From: an uncultured Candidatus Saccharibacteria bacterium
Lineage (GTDB): Bacteria; Patescibacteriota; Saccharimonadia; Saccharimonadales; Saccharimonadaceae
Direction of reading: 5' to 3'
NCBI GenBank assembly: GCA_947253945.1
Contig: CAMYAY010000003.1
Coordinates: 32,044-96,043, forward strand
Length of the DNA: 64,000 nt
Below are positions 1 to 7,318 of this stretch, piece after piece; the first letter of the stretch is position 1; every line of letters begins with the position of its first letter. The notes under the pieces were generated by a model. That model saw only the letters and a program-made list of their open reading frames with translations, was not told the origin of the DNA and ran no database searches. Position numbers and translations under genes: made by a program.

Positions 1-183
1 TTCTTCTAGTTGGTGATGCAGTTCATTGCGGCGTTCGGCCTTCGCCAAAATGTCGCTGATTTCCGCCAGCCGCTTGGCCTTTTTACTGTACTGCGGGTCA
101 GAGAAGGCCTGCGGGTCGGCCATAAATTGCTCGAGCTCGGCTTGCTCGCGCTTTAGTTCATCAAGATTGATTGCAATTTCCAT
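1..183 (-). CDS. prfA: Peptide chain release factor 1, N-terminal part, cut by the window edge
   Basis: RF1 reads UAA/UAG stop codons in the ribosomal A site and triggers peptide release. Only the first 61 residues are present. The N-terminal helical region resembles RF1, with LEQFMADPQAFSDPQ followed by a KKAKRLAEIS-type helix. The gene lies directly downstream of rpmE on the same strand, a common bacterial order. A TATAAT box at 195-190 ends 6 nt before the ATG, so the transcript probably has no leader. The GGQ domain lies outside the window, so RF2 cannot be strictly excluded, but the rpmE neighbour favours RF1. Confidence 0.75.
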   Translation of the reverse strand, partial: MEIAINLDELKREQAELEQFMADPQAFSDPQYSKKAKRLAEISDILAKAERRNELHHQLEE

Positions 184-197
184 AATATTATTATACC
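184..197 (-). promoter_or_regulatory. Extended -10 promoter of prfA, leaderless type
   Basis: On the minus strand TGGTATAAT (197-189, core 195-190) is followed by 6 nt and the ATG. Transcription starting 6-7 nt after the -10 box would begin at the start codon itself. The same spacing recurs at many housekeeping genes in this window. Confidence 0.6.
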
Positions 198-220
198 AGA
201 TATGAGTAGGCAAAATAAAA

Positions 221-245
221 CTACCCCTAACGGCGTCAGGGGTAG
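221..245 (-). terminator. Intrinsic terminator between rpmE and prfA
   Basis: Inverted repeat CTACCCCT / AGGGGTAG with a short loop. On the minus strand it is followed by a T-rich stretch, the A-rich 211-220 on the plus strand. It lies just after the rpmE stop codon and upstream of the separate prfA promoter. Confidence 0.75.
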
Positions 246-258
246 CGATGCGGACAGG

Positions 259-612
259 CTAAGCCTCGAGTTCAGCCTTGGCTTTGGCAGCCTCAGCCTC
301 AGCTTTGGCCTTGGCGGCAGCCTTTGCAGCAGCAACCCGCTTGGCTTGAGCTTCCTTAAGTTCTTTTGCAGCCTTCATCTTGGCGGCAAAGCGATCAACA
401 CGACCTTCGGTGTCGATAATCTTCTCTTCACCAGTGAAGAATGGGTGGCTCGCTGAAGAAATGTGGAGCTTGATTAGCGGGTACTCGTTGCCGTCCTCCC
501 ACTTGGTGGTCTCGTTTGATGGAGCGGTTGACTTCGTCAAAAATGAGAAGTGTGCGGCTTCGTCTTCAAAAACTACCAAGCGATAGTCCTGTGGATGAAT
601 ACTTGTCTTCAT
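259..612 (-). CDS. rpmE: 50S ribosomal protein bL31, type B, with C-terminal extension
   Basis: bL31 bridges the ribosomal subunits. The first ~85 residues match the zinc-free type B (RpmE2) form: MKTSIHPQDYRLVVF at the start, then SHPFFTGEEKIIDTEGRVDRF. No CxxC zinc motif is present. The last ~35 residues are an Ala/Lys/Glu-rich tail that most L31 proteins lack and that probably forms a charged helix. Total length is 117 residues against 80-90 usually. Its own promoter and terminator make it a single-gene unit. Confidence 0.92.
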   Translation of the reverse strand: MKTSIHPQDYRLVVFEDEAAHFSFLTKSTAPSNETTKWEDGNEYPLIKLHISSASHPFFTGEEKIIDTEGRVDRFAAKMKAAKELKEAQAKRVAAAKAAAKAKAEAEAAKAKAELEA

Positions 613-621
613 ATCTACTAT

Positions 622-650
622 ATTTTACCGCATTTATTTTGAAATGTCAA
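622..650 (-). promoter_or_regulatory. Promoter of rpmE
   Basis: TTGACA (650-645), 17-bp spacer, TAAAAT (627-622), then 9 nt to the ATG. This near-consensus sigma-70 type promoter leaves only 2-3 nt of leader. Confidence 0.75.
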
Positions 651-672
651 AACTCGCGGCGCGCGGCAGTAT

Positions 673-692
673 AAAACCCCGCCGGAGCGGGG
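673..692 (-). terminator. Intrinsic terminator of the 702-1658 gene
   Basis: CCCCGC-CGGA-GCGGGG stem followed on the minus strand by TTTT, 10 bases after the stop codon. Confidence 0.8.
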
Positions 693-701
693 TGGTTAGA
701 C

Positions 702-1658
702 TTAGTGGCCGGGCTGTGGTTGTGGCGGCTGCTGTTGTGAATTGAGTTGGACGCAAGGCGCAGAACCGGCAATGCTCGGGTTGCTGGCGCAGAGCGTGAC
801 AGCGAGGCTGTGCATGTTGTCTGAGATAGCCTTGTCGGAATTAATCTTGTTCTGGAAGTCGCCGTTCTGCTTGGTAAGGTCGGCAATCTTCTTGTTCTGG
901 TCGTCGATGTTCTTTTGTTTCTCGTCAAGCTGCTGCTTGGCTTCGTCGTTCTTCTTGGTGAGGTCAGCAATTTTGGCTTGCAAGGCGTCAAACTGAGTTG
1001 AAGTCTTGGTGCTGGTGTTGGTCTTGTCGCTCAAGTAGTCTTTTGACTGGGCGAGCTTAGCCCGGGCGTCAGCTAGCGCAGTGGACTTCTTGTTATTATC
1101 ATAGCCAAACCACACAGCCACGCCGGTGCTCACAAGGAACAACAGGAAGAAGATGATAGTAAGTAATGAGATGGTTACTTGCTTTTGTCGTGGTGGGGTG
1201 AGTTTTGGTGGTTTTTTCTGGTTGTCGGCGGCTTGCGCGGCTTGGTCGAAGAGGTTAGCACTCTGGTCGTCGTCAGCAGGAGTTGTGTCGTCTTCTGGCG
1301 GTAAGACGTTGGTGTTTGCTTCGCTTGGCGTGGCAAGCGGGTTGTTTAATGGGTCTTGATTTGGTGCAGCGTTAAGGTCGCTAAAATCAGGTGCCGCTGG
1401 GGTGTCTGGAAAACTGGTTAAGCCGGGCGCCACTGGTGCGCTTGGGGCTGGTTGTTCGATTGACTGTGGTTGCTCAACTGCATCTGGTGCCTCTGGTAGC
1501 TCGGGCTGCATTACGCCATCCATCGTCATGCGGCGGTTTAAGCGGCGGCCTAGACCATCATTGCCGGCCAAAAAATTGTCCGGATGCGGGTCGTTTGCTA
1601 AATCACTATCAGACAGCGGCCTCGCCAGCGCCGGTTTGAAAGGGTCATTATTTCTCAT
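702..1658 (-). CDS. Single-pass membrane protein with disordered N-terminus and coiled coil
   Basis: I do not recognise a family. The 318-residue protein has three parts. Residues 1 to ~160 are Pro/Asp/Ala-rich and probably disordered. A transmembrane helix (~161-186) begins VTISLLTIIFFLLFLV. The C-terminal ~125 residues are a Lys/Gln/Asp-rich coiled coil with repeated DDQNKKIADLTKQN-like heptads, ending in a PQPQPGH tail. The C-terminal part contains two Cys (CASNPSIAGSAPCVQ) that could form a disulfide outside the cell. By topology it may be an envelope tether or spacer. It has its own promoter and terminator. Confidence 0.8.
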   Translation of the reverse strand: MRNNDPFKPALARPLSDSDLANDPHPDNFLAGNDGLGRRLNRRMTMDGVMQPELPEAPDAVEQPQSIEQPAPSAPVAPGLTSFPDTPAAPDFSDLNAAPNQDPLNNPLATPSEANTNVLPPEDDTTPADDDQSANLFDQAAQAADNQKKPPKLTPPRQKQVTISLLTIIFFLLFLVSTGVAVWFGYDNNKKSTALADARAKLAQSKDYLSDKTNTSTKTSTQFDALQAKIADLTKKNDEAKQQLDEKQKNIDDQNKKIADLTKQNGDFQNKINSDKAISDNMHSLAVTLCASNPSIAGSAPCVQLNSQQQPPQPQPGH

Positions 1659-1698
1659 TTATATCTAAATCTCCCACCTCATTGTTATTCTGCTTAAG

Positions 1699-1727
1699 AT
1701 AATAACAAATTCCGCCACGCATTGCAA
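1699..1727 (-). promoter_or_regulatory. Promoter of the 702-1658 gene
   Basis: TTGCAA (1727-1722), 17-bp spacer, TATTAT (1704-1699), then a leader of about 35 nt with GGTGGGAG-like purines ahead of the ATG. Confidence 0.55.
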
Positions 1728-1823
1728 GACGTTTATGGCTACTTTGGATCAATTGAGGTGCTATATGTATAAAGCGCGAGCGCTTCGGTTGACAAATTTA
1801 GCCTTTTGTGCTAATGTATAAAT

Positions 1824-2039
1824 ATGATGAAAAACCACAATAGCGAAAAAACCAATCGTGCGCCGCAGTCTGAACTAGAGCGGCAAGTGCGCGAGCGTGA
1901 GCAGCGCAAGGTGGTTGGCCAGATCGCCGTGCGCGCCGGCTTGCTCTACGATGTCAAGGCACTCGACCAGACCGAGGTTGGCCAGTTCAAGCTACCGCAG
2001 TACGACCAGCCCGCCACCAAAGCCAACAAGGCGAAATAA
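1824..2039 (+). CDS. Small basic hypothetical protein
   Basis: 71 residues, rich in Arg, Lys, Glu and Gln, with no signal peptide or membrane segment. The middle (ELERQVREREQRKVVGQIAV) is likely helical. The function is unknown. Two ATG codons are in tandem. TTGACA, a 17-bp spacer and TAATGT end 6 nt before the first ATG, so the mRNA is probably leaderless. A terminator follows at 2061. That a promoter and terminator frame such a short ORF supports it as a real gene. Confidence 0.65.
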   Translation: MMKNHNSEKTNRAPQSELERQVREREQRKVVGQIAVRAGLLYDVKALDQTEVGQFKLPQYDQPATKANKAK

Positions 2040-2060
2040 TTTAGATTAGAACTCGCCACA

Positions 2061-2090
2061 CCCAGCTCTTCACTAAGGCTGGGCTTTATT
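2061..2090 (+). terminator. Intrinsic terminator of the 1824-2039 gene
   Basis: CCCAGC / GCTGGG stem with an 11-nt loop, followed by CTTTATTTATAT. Confidence 0.75.
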
Positions 2091-2121
2091 TATATATAAT
2101 GTATAGCAATTTTGACACATT

Positions 2122-2166
2122 GAGCTTACGCCAAGTACTTGACGTAAGCTCGCGGGGGGGTACAAT
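2122..2166 (+). promoter_or_regulatory. Promoter with 30-bp palindrome and poly-G spacer
   Basis: The -35 is TTGACG (2139-2144) and the -10 is TACAAT (2161-2166). The 16-bp spacer ends in seven G (2154-2160). The -35 lies inside a near-perfect 30-bp palindrome (2122-2151): arms GAGCTTACG and CGTAAGCTC surround an inner CAAGTACTTG. One extra G would give a 17-bp spacer and one fewer a 15-bp spacer, so tract length should tune promoter strength. The palindrome is a plausible operator. Confidence 0.7.
2154..2160 (+). repeat. Poly-G tract (7 G) in a promoter spacer
   Basis: Homopolymer of seven G directly before the -10 box of the 2228-3889 surface-protein gene. It is one of only six G runs of this length in the window. 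Confidence 0.9.
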
Positions 2167-2227
2167 AAAAGCACATGCATTTACAAGCACTTGTTTATGT
2201 AGAGGCTAGTTTAAAGAAGGAGAGTAT

Positions 2228-3889
2228 ATGAGTAAACGCAAATACTTGAACGCTATATCGGTTGGCGTGATGGCTTTTGGTACGTTGGCGCTGGGCGTGG
2301 CATTTGTCTTGCCGGACGCTTTGGTGACTAACGCTGCGAGTGACAGTGACATTCAGAAGGAGTTGGATAGAATTGTCAAGCAGGGTGATGCGGCTTATCC
2401 TAAGTATGTGCAATACAAAAAAGTAGCTGATGAAGCGAAGGCAAAGCTAGACAAGGCTGCTGCTGATGCAGTTGCGGCTGATAAGGCGGCAGCTGATAGT
2501 AATACCATGTCTACTATAGCGTGGTTTCGACAAAATTACGTCAAGGCCTTGGATGAGGCCGAGAGCTTGCGCGCGCCAGGTTCGGCTACATATAAGGCGG
2601 CTGACGAGCTTGAGAAGTTTGACCAAGAGAAGGGCTACACCAAAAATCGCATTGAAGAAGCCTTCCTTAATAGTCTCATCAAGGCTGCCGACAAGCCAAA
2701 GCCAGCGGCAGACAAGGAGGCTCAGTTGATCGCACTAGCCGATGTCATGGACGGTATCGACGCCAAAGTCTTAACCGACAAGCAGGCAGGTGCTCTCAAG
2801 AATCACAGTGAGTACTTCCGCGGCAAGAAGGTGGTAGACGGCAGGCCGAGCAAGGTTCTTGAAGATATCAATGACGCTATTAAGCACGCTGCTGGTGCCG
2901 AGCGCAGAGCAGAAGGTGAGGGTATGTCTAGCGATTCTAAAACCTCAGGCTGGGGCTACAGCCAGCCAGTCCTCAGTGTGTGTGGTGCGACGCGTTACGA
3001 TGAGAAGGCTTGGGCCTACGCAACTTACAAAGGCTTTGGAAAAGAGGGAACTGCGCATGTCGCTAGGGTCAATCAGGACTTCGCGATGTTTATGCAAAAT
3101 GTGGAAGACCGCTTCCATGCCGTGCTTGATGGTAAGTTAGACAAGGCTGCCCTCACTACTCAGCGTGACCAAGCTAGGCAAGCCTACGAGAAGGTAGCTG
3201 CAGAGTTTGCCCAGAAGGAAAAGGCGGCGCAAGATGCTTGTACCGCTGCTAAGGCAACGTTTGAAGCACCAACAAGGGTAACTGAGCAGTTTAGGAAGGC
3301 TAAGACAGAGGCTCCGAAGTTAGCTGCTAAGGCTAAGGCGGCGCATGCTGCAGTATTGCCGCTAGCAGTTGCGGAATGGGATGCTGCTACTAACTTGCGC
3401 CCGTATGCTGAGGAAGTTAGCTCGCTCAAGGAACAGCTAGCAAAACTAGCTGAGGGTAAGGGGCTTAACTTTGTTGCTAAGCAGATTCGTAGTAGCAAGA
3501 ATTCAACCTTTGCTGCACTAGCAAATCTAGTACGCGAGGGTCTAAGGGCTGCTACTCCAACTCCGGCTCCAACCCCAGCTGATGATAGCGATGACCATCT
3601 ATTGGATTACCCGCAGCTTCCAGATAATAACGACTATGACCTAAGTGATTACATGGGGCTAGGTAAGTACGAGGGCACTAATAAGGAGAATGGTTCAGAG
3701 AAGAACACTCCGAACAAGCCGGCCGAGAAGGGCGATAAGACCATTGAGGTTACCCCAGAGAGCAATAAGCAGCCTAACGCTGACCAGGACGCTACTAAGA
3801 ATGCTCCTAAGGACACTCCTCAGGGGCAACAGCAGGTCAAGAAGGGTCACCATAAGTACGGTGCACCTAACACCGGTTACAAATTCTAG
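2228..3889 (+). CDS. Exported coiled-coil surface protein ending in APNTG
   Basis: A 553-residue exported protein. The signal peptide is residues 1 to ~37 (KRKY n-region, hydrophobic core, cleavage near NAAS). A long Lys/Ala/Glu-rich helical region follows, interrupted by a small part with two Cys around SVCGATRYDEKAW. Next come a Pro-rich linker (TPTPAPTPADD), an acidic stretch, and a Lys/Asn/Gln-rich tail ending HHKYGAPNTGYKF. APNTG resembles a sortase-type PxTG motif, but no hydrophobic anchor follows, so cell-wall sorting is uncertain. The Shine-Dalgarno AAGGAGAG precedes the ATG. Expression is probably phase-variable through the poly-G promoter spacer. The function is unknown; an adhesin or spacer is likely. 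Confidence 0.85.
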   Translation: MSKRKYLNAISVGVMAFGTLALGVAFVLPDALVTNAASDSDIQKELDRIVKQGDAAYPKYVQYKKVADEAKAKLDKAAADAVAADKAAADSNTMSTIAWFRQNYVKALDEAESLRAPGSATYKAADELEKFDQEKGYTKNRIEEAFLNSLIKAADKPKPAADKEAQLIALADVMDGIDAKVLTDKQAGALKNHSEYFRGKKVVDGRPSKVLEDINDAIKHAAGAERRAEGEGMSSDSKTSGWGYSQPVLSVCGATRYDEKAWAYATYKGFGKEGTAHVARVNQDFAMFMQNVEDRFHAVLDGKLDKAALTTQRDQARQAYEKVAAEFAQKEKAAQDACTAAKATFEAPTRVTEQFRKAKTEAPKLAAKAKAAHAAVLPLAVAEWDAATNLRPYAEEVSSLKEQLAKLAEGKGLNFVAKQIRSSKNSTFAALANLVREGLRAATPTPAPTPADDSDDHLLDYPQLPDNNDYDLSDYMGLGKYEGTNKENGSEKNTPNKPAEKGDKTIEVTPESNKQPNADQDATKNAPKDTPQGQQQVKKGHHKYGAPNTGYKF

Positions 3890-3920
3890 TCTAGCCTATA
3901 GCTAACTTTGCGAACACTGT

Positions 3921-3949
3921 CCGCCACTCTGTAATGGGGTGGCGGTTTT
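3921..3949 (+). terminator. Intrinsic terminator of the 2228-3889 gene
   Basis: CCGCCAC / GTGGCGG stem with an 11-nt loop, followed by TTTT. Confidence 0.8.
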
Positions 3950-3977
3950 GACTATTGCACTAATGTTTATGTGGCGA

Positions 3978-3983
3978 TATAAT
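3978..3983 (+). promoter_or_regulatory. -10 box of the 4027 gene
   Basis: TATAAT overlaps an upstream in-frame ATG at 3982. That ATG therefore cannot be on the transcript and the start at 4027 is preferred. A possible -35 ATTGCA lies 18 bp upstream. Confidence 0.6.
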
Positions 3984-4026
3984 GAAAGCATTAGTGGAGA
4001 CACTAAGAGAAAATAAAAGGAGTAAT

Positions 4027-4641
4027 ATGAAATTAGTAAAATCTTTTCCGCTTCTAGCCATGGGCGTGTTGGCTTTTGGCTTGGTTGGTGTGGCTGCGTT
4101 GGCGCCGGTTGCTAATGCAGCTAAGCCGAACCCTGGTGCTAGACCTTCTAATCAGGTTGAGGGTAATAAAAGCGGTCAGCAAACAGTCGAGACGGTAATA
4201 CCGATGAATTTGGGCATTAATTTAAGCGCTGGCAGCGAGTTAATCCAGGGCAAACCGGGCGAAATCAGCAAATTTGCTGAGGGTAATGTGACGAGCAACG
4301 CGATTGATGGTTACACTGTGACGCTTAAAGACCAAGATGAAGACAACTCTCTGAAGCTTAACGGCACCGACGCGCAGCATACCATACCGGCCGTCGATAA
4401 TGTGACTGCTGCTGGCGTCACCAAGGGCTGGAATATCTTGCTTGGCGACCAGCCGCGTAAGGTACCTACCTCTAAAGAGACGCCGCTAACAGTTGATAGC
4501 ACCAAGAAACCGGGTGACGGTAAGTTTTACATCCGTTACAACTTTAAGGCTGATAATTCAGTGCAAAATGGTACCTATAGCGACACAGTGGTATTTACCG
4601 TAACGTCAAACTTCGCTACTGCTATCGCGGAATACAAATAG
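4027..4641 (+). CDS. Small exported beta-sandwich-like surface protein
   Basis: A 204-residue protein counted from the ATG at 4027, which has the Shine-Dalgarno AAGGAG 5 nt upstream. The signal peptide is KLVKSFPLLAMGVLAFGLV with cleavage near VANAA. The mature part has the alternating hydrophobic pattern of a beta sandwich. It ends YSDTVVFTVTSNF, like the YSTTITYTATAK strand that closes the N-terminal domain of the larger surface proteins nearby, so it may be a stand-alone form of that domain. It has no poly-G tract. The function is unknown; a pilin-like or S-layer-like role is possible. Confidence 0.8.
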   Translation: MKLVKSFPLLAMGVLAFGLVGVAALAPVANAAKPNPGARPSNQVEGNKSGQQTVETVIPMNLGINLSAGSELIQGKPGEISKFAEGNVTSNAIDGYTVTLKDQDEDNSLKLNGTDAQHTIPAVDNVTAAGVTKGWNILLGDQPRKVPTSKETPLTVDSTKKPGDGKFYIRYNFKADNSVQNGTYSDTVVFTVTSNFATAIAEYK

Positions 4642-4717
4642 AGCTTGACCGCATCGTAGCTTCTGGTGTGCTCGAGCCTCTAGCGCCTCGCGTATCATCT
4701 TGAAATATTCTAATAAG

Positions 4718-4790
4718 GCAGATTCTATAGACATTATCCTTAAGATTTGACGCTTAAGCCCGATGCCAGCAGGGAATCTGCTTTATTTTT
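4718..4790 (+). terminator. Terminator-like structured RNA end
   Basis: GCAGATTC (4718-4725) pairs with GAATCTGC (4774-4781) and is followed by TTTATTTTT. A nested hairpin CTTAAG / CTTAAG lies inside the 48-nt loop. It is far larger than a normal terminator loop, so it could be the 3' end of a small RNA as well as the end of the 4027 transcript. Confidence 0.55.
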
Positions 4791-4841
4791 GGTAGTTAGA
4801 CCTTATTATTTACTATTTCATAAAATTGTTCCACAAAACTC

Positions 4842-4869
4842 TTGTATTTATAACCGTAAGTGCTACAAT
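4842..4869 (+). promoter_or_regulatory. Promoter of the 4913 phase-variable gene
   Basis: TTGTAT (4842-4847), 16-bp spacer, extended -10 TGCTACAAT (core 4864-4869), giving a leader of about 37 nt with the Shine-Dalgarno ACGGAGG before the ATG. Confidence 0.6.
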
Positions 4870-4912
4870 GTTGGTATATACAAAAGAGTATAAAAACGGA
4901 GGACAAAACAAT

Positions 4913-6350
4913 ATGAACATACTAAGACTAAACAGCTGCGGGGGGGGGTAGATTTTTAAGCCCTCTACTCCAAATTACTAAAAGTAGGGGTAAAATAGCC
5001 GGTGCCGCTAAGTGGAACTTATATTATTGTCTAGCATTTTTGTCCATAGCAGGTTTGGCAGGGGTATTTTTGCCATTGCCAGCAATGGCTGATGATTCAA
5101 TCGATATTTCCGTTGACCCAGATGTTAGTTTGATTAAGCACGGTAATCTATATAAGACTACCGTTGGTATAACTGTTGGTGCAGAAGAGCCATATGGATT
5201 TAATATCTCCATGCAGGCTGCCGACTCTAGTTTGTCTAATAGCATAGACAAGAGCCATAAAATAACGTCTACACAAAGCGATACACCGGTTGAACTAGGG
5301 GCCAATCAGTGGGGGTACGCATTAGATAACAATGCGGGTAAATTTAGCAAAATTCCTAGTAGCTCAGAGAGTGTGGCTAATATAGTGGATGTTACTAAAG
5401 ATAATTTGTCCGGGTGTAAAAGTGTAAAATTCTGCACCAAGCGGGTTACTTATGCTGCCAATATTGATGCAGCTAAGTTGTCAGCTGGTAATTATAGTAC
5501 CAGTATTACTTATACGGCCACAGCAAAGGCGGCCCCTGCGCCAGTTCCAACTCCGCCAGCACCTGAGCCGTATGTGCCGCCGGCACCAAAAAGTAATGGC
5601 TGTCGTCAGGGCAGTTCTAACTGTTCTATTCATATACCTAGGCAAGGTTACGATGCTAGCTCTAGCTACGTCTATGATAATTACTATGGCTGTTCATCTT
5701 TAGGTGGAGACTATGGTGTTGAAAGAGCATGCAAAGACCATCGTAGATCTTATGATAACAATATGTTGTCTTTGGATTCGCTTTTGCCGGTAAAACGAGA
5801 AGGTGGTGAATGGGTGTCGGTTCCGTCTTCTAATGATGATGACTATAATTATGACGGTACCAGTGGCAATAAATGGACATATATTGCTGTTATAGATAAT
5901 GATGATAAACGTAGGCTGTATTTCCAGAAAAAAACAGTGGTTGATTTAAAATATGTTACCGCAATTTATACATATGTACCACGCTATAAGATGGAAGATG
6001 GCAAAGTGGTGTTTTGTAAACAAGCGGATTTCGCTAGTTGTGAGGGCCGACACGATTTTTATGGGGTGTTTAGTGATGCAACTGTAACGAATTATACGGA
6101 TGGGTTTTGGGTTGATCTTAAGAGTGTGATGGGATGTAGCTATATGATGCCGAGCACTACGATGTATTCCTTTAACCATAACACTGTATATGATGATCAT
6201 CTTCTGAATAGCTATGTTTTTGTAGAAAGGGATTATGGGTCATTTAAAGAGTATGGCGCTAATTACTATAGTGATTATAGGAATACTGATAGCCCTATTG
6301 AAACTACAGCAAAAGATCTTGCCAAAGCTATTGGTTCGCCATGCTATTAG
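4913..6350 (+). CDS. Exported surface protein, phase-OFF by poly-G tract
   Basis: The start ATG at 4913 has a good Shine-Dalgarno (CGGAGGAC). The reading frame hits TAG right after nine G (4940-4948). With 8 G it would run on, without any stop, through a Ser/Lys-rich leader and a signal peptide ending PLPAMADD to the stop at 6350. The mature protein has the family's N-terminal domain (PYGFNISMQA, NQWGYAL, YSTSITYTATAK), a Pro-rich linker, and a divergent C-terminal domain with many Tyr/Asp and several Cys that keeps the YVPRYK element. Translation from an internal TTG at 5040 is conceivable but has no ribosome site. It belongs to the same family as the 12.1, 17.3 and 30.9 kb genes. Confidence 0.85.
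4940..4948 (+). repeat. Poly-G tract (9 G), OFF state
   Basis: Nine G after codon 9 (TGC). Nine gives an immediate TAG, ten gives TAA four codons later, and eight restores the frame. Confidence 0.95.
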
Positions 6351-6445
6351 AATTAGCTGGTGTAAGATAGCGGATTATAATCATACGGCATAATATCCGT
6401 AGCGGAACCCAAAAATCCTAAATGTATTGAACTAATGCAACCAGC

Positions 6446-6475
6446 TTGACGGATGGCGGGGGAATATGGTACTAT
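6446..6475 (+). promoter_or_regulatory. Promoter of rpsB-tsf
   Basis: TTGACG (6446-6451), 18-bp spacer, TACTAT (6470-6475) preceded by TGG. The resulting leader is about 76 nt, long for this genome and consistent with a regulatory 5' end. Confidence 0.55.
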
Positions 6476-6502
6476 GGTCTAGGTAAGTTAATAATAAATC
6501 AG

Positions 6503-6538
6503 CTATCCACGGAACTCCTGATTACTCGGGGTGGGTAG
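6503..6538 (+). promoter_or_regulatory. Hairpin in the rpsB leader, candidate S2 autoregulatory element
   Basis: CTATCCAC (6503-6510) pairs over eight positions, one of them T:G, with GTGGGTAG (6531-6538). The hairpin ends about 10 nt before the AAAGGAG Shine-Dalgarno. rpsB leaders bound by S2 are known in other bacteria; homology to those is not shown here. Confidence 0.5.
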
Positions 6539-6557
6539 CGCAGGAAAGGAGTTTGAG

Positions 6558-7289
6558 GTGTCAAACGTTGACATTAAACAGCTATTTGAAGCTGGTGCCC
6601 ACTTCGGTCACAAGACCGCTCGGTGGAACCCGCGCATGGCGCAATATATTTACGGCAAAAAGGACGGTGTACATATCATCGACCTCGAGAAGACTGTAGC
6701 GCAGATTGAGGCTGCTCAAAAGTTTGTTGAGAGCGTAGCTGAGCGTGGTCGCCAAGTGCTATTTGTCGGCACGAAGCAGCAGGCAAAAGAGGTAACTGCC
6801 GAGGCTGCAACTGCTGCCGGTATGCCTTATGTTACCGAGCGCTGGCTTGGTGGTATGCTAACCAACCAGACCACCGTGGTTGCACAGATTAAGAAGCTAA
6901 AGCTATTAGAGAAGCGCATGGCTAGCGGTGAGCTTGCCAGCCGCTACAACAAGCTCGAAGTGCAGCACTTCCAAGAGGAAATTAACGTCCTCAACACCCG
7001 TTATGGCGGCATCAAGGACATGCACGGCAAGCCAGGCGTACTCGTGGTACTAGACGCTGTGTCAGACCGCAACGCTATCAACGAAGCTATTAAGCTAAAC
7101 ATCCCAGTGGTAGCCGTTTGCGACACCAACGCCGACCCGAAGGGCATCGACTATGTCATTCCAGCAAACGACGACGCAATCTCAACCTTGAAGCTTGTGG
7201 CGGGCTATCTCGCTGAATCAGCTAAGGCTGGTAAAGAGAAGTCAGCTAAGGTTGCCGAAGAGCGCAAAGCTGCCAAGGGCGACAAATAA
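6558..7289 (+). CDS. rpsB: 30S ribosomal protein uS2
   Basis: uS2 binds late on the back of the 30S subunit. It is recognised by the start VDIKQLFEAGAHFGHKTARWNPRM and by FVGTKQQAK, ERWLGGMLTN, NKLEVQHFQEE and PVVAVCDTNADPKGIDYVIPANDDA. The GTG start at 6558 is chosen over an upstream ATG at 6531 because AGGAAAGGAG precedes it at proper spacing and conservation begins there. Length is 243 residues, near normal, with a Lys/Ala-rich tail. It is followed after 29 nt by tsf, the universal rpsB-tsf operon. Confidence 0.97.
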   Translation: MSNVDIKQLFEAGAHFGHKTARWNPRMAQYIYGKKDGVHIIDLEKTVAQIEAAQKFVESVAERGRQVLFVGTKQQAKEVTAEAATAAGMPYVTERWLGGMLTNQTTVVAQIKKLKLLEKRMASGELASRYNKLEVQHFQEEINVLNTRYGGIKDMHGKPGVLVVLDAVSDRNAINEAIKLNIPVVAVCDTNADPKGIDYVIPANDDAISTLKLVAGYLAESAKAGKEKSAKVAEERKAAKGDK

Positions 7290-7318
7290 TTAACTAATTT
7301 AACTAAGAAGGGGAGAAA

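Noticed and set aside
3982..4026. Upstream ATG for the 4027 gene
   Set aside because: It overlaps the -10 box, so it is not on the transcript.
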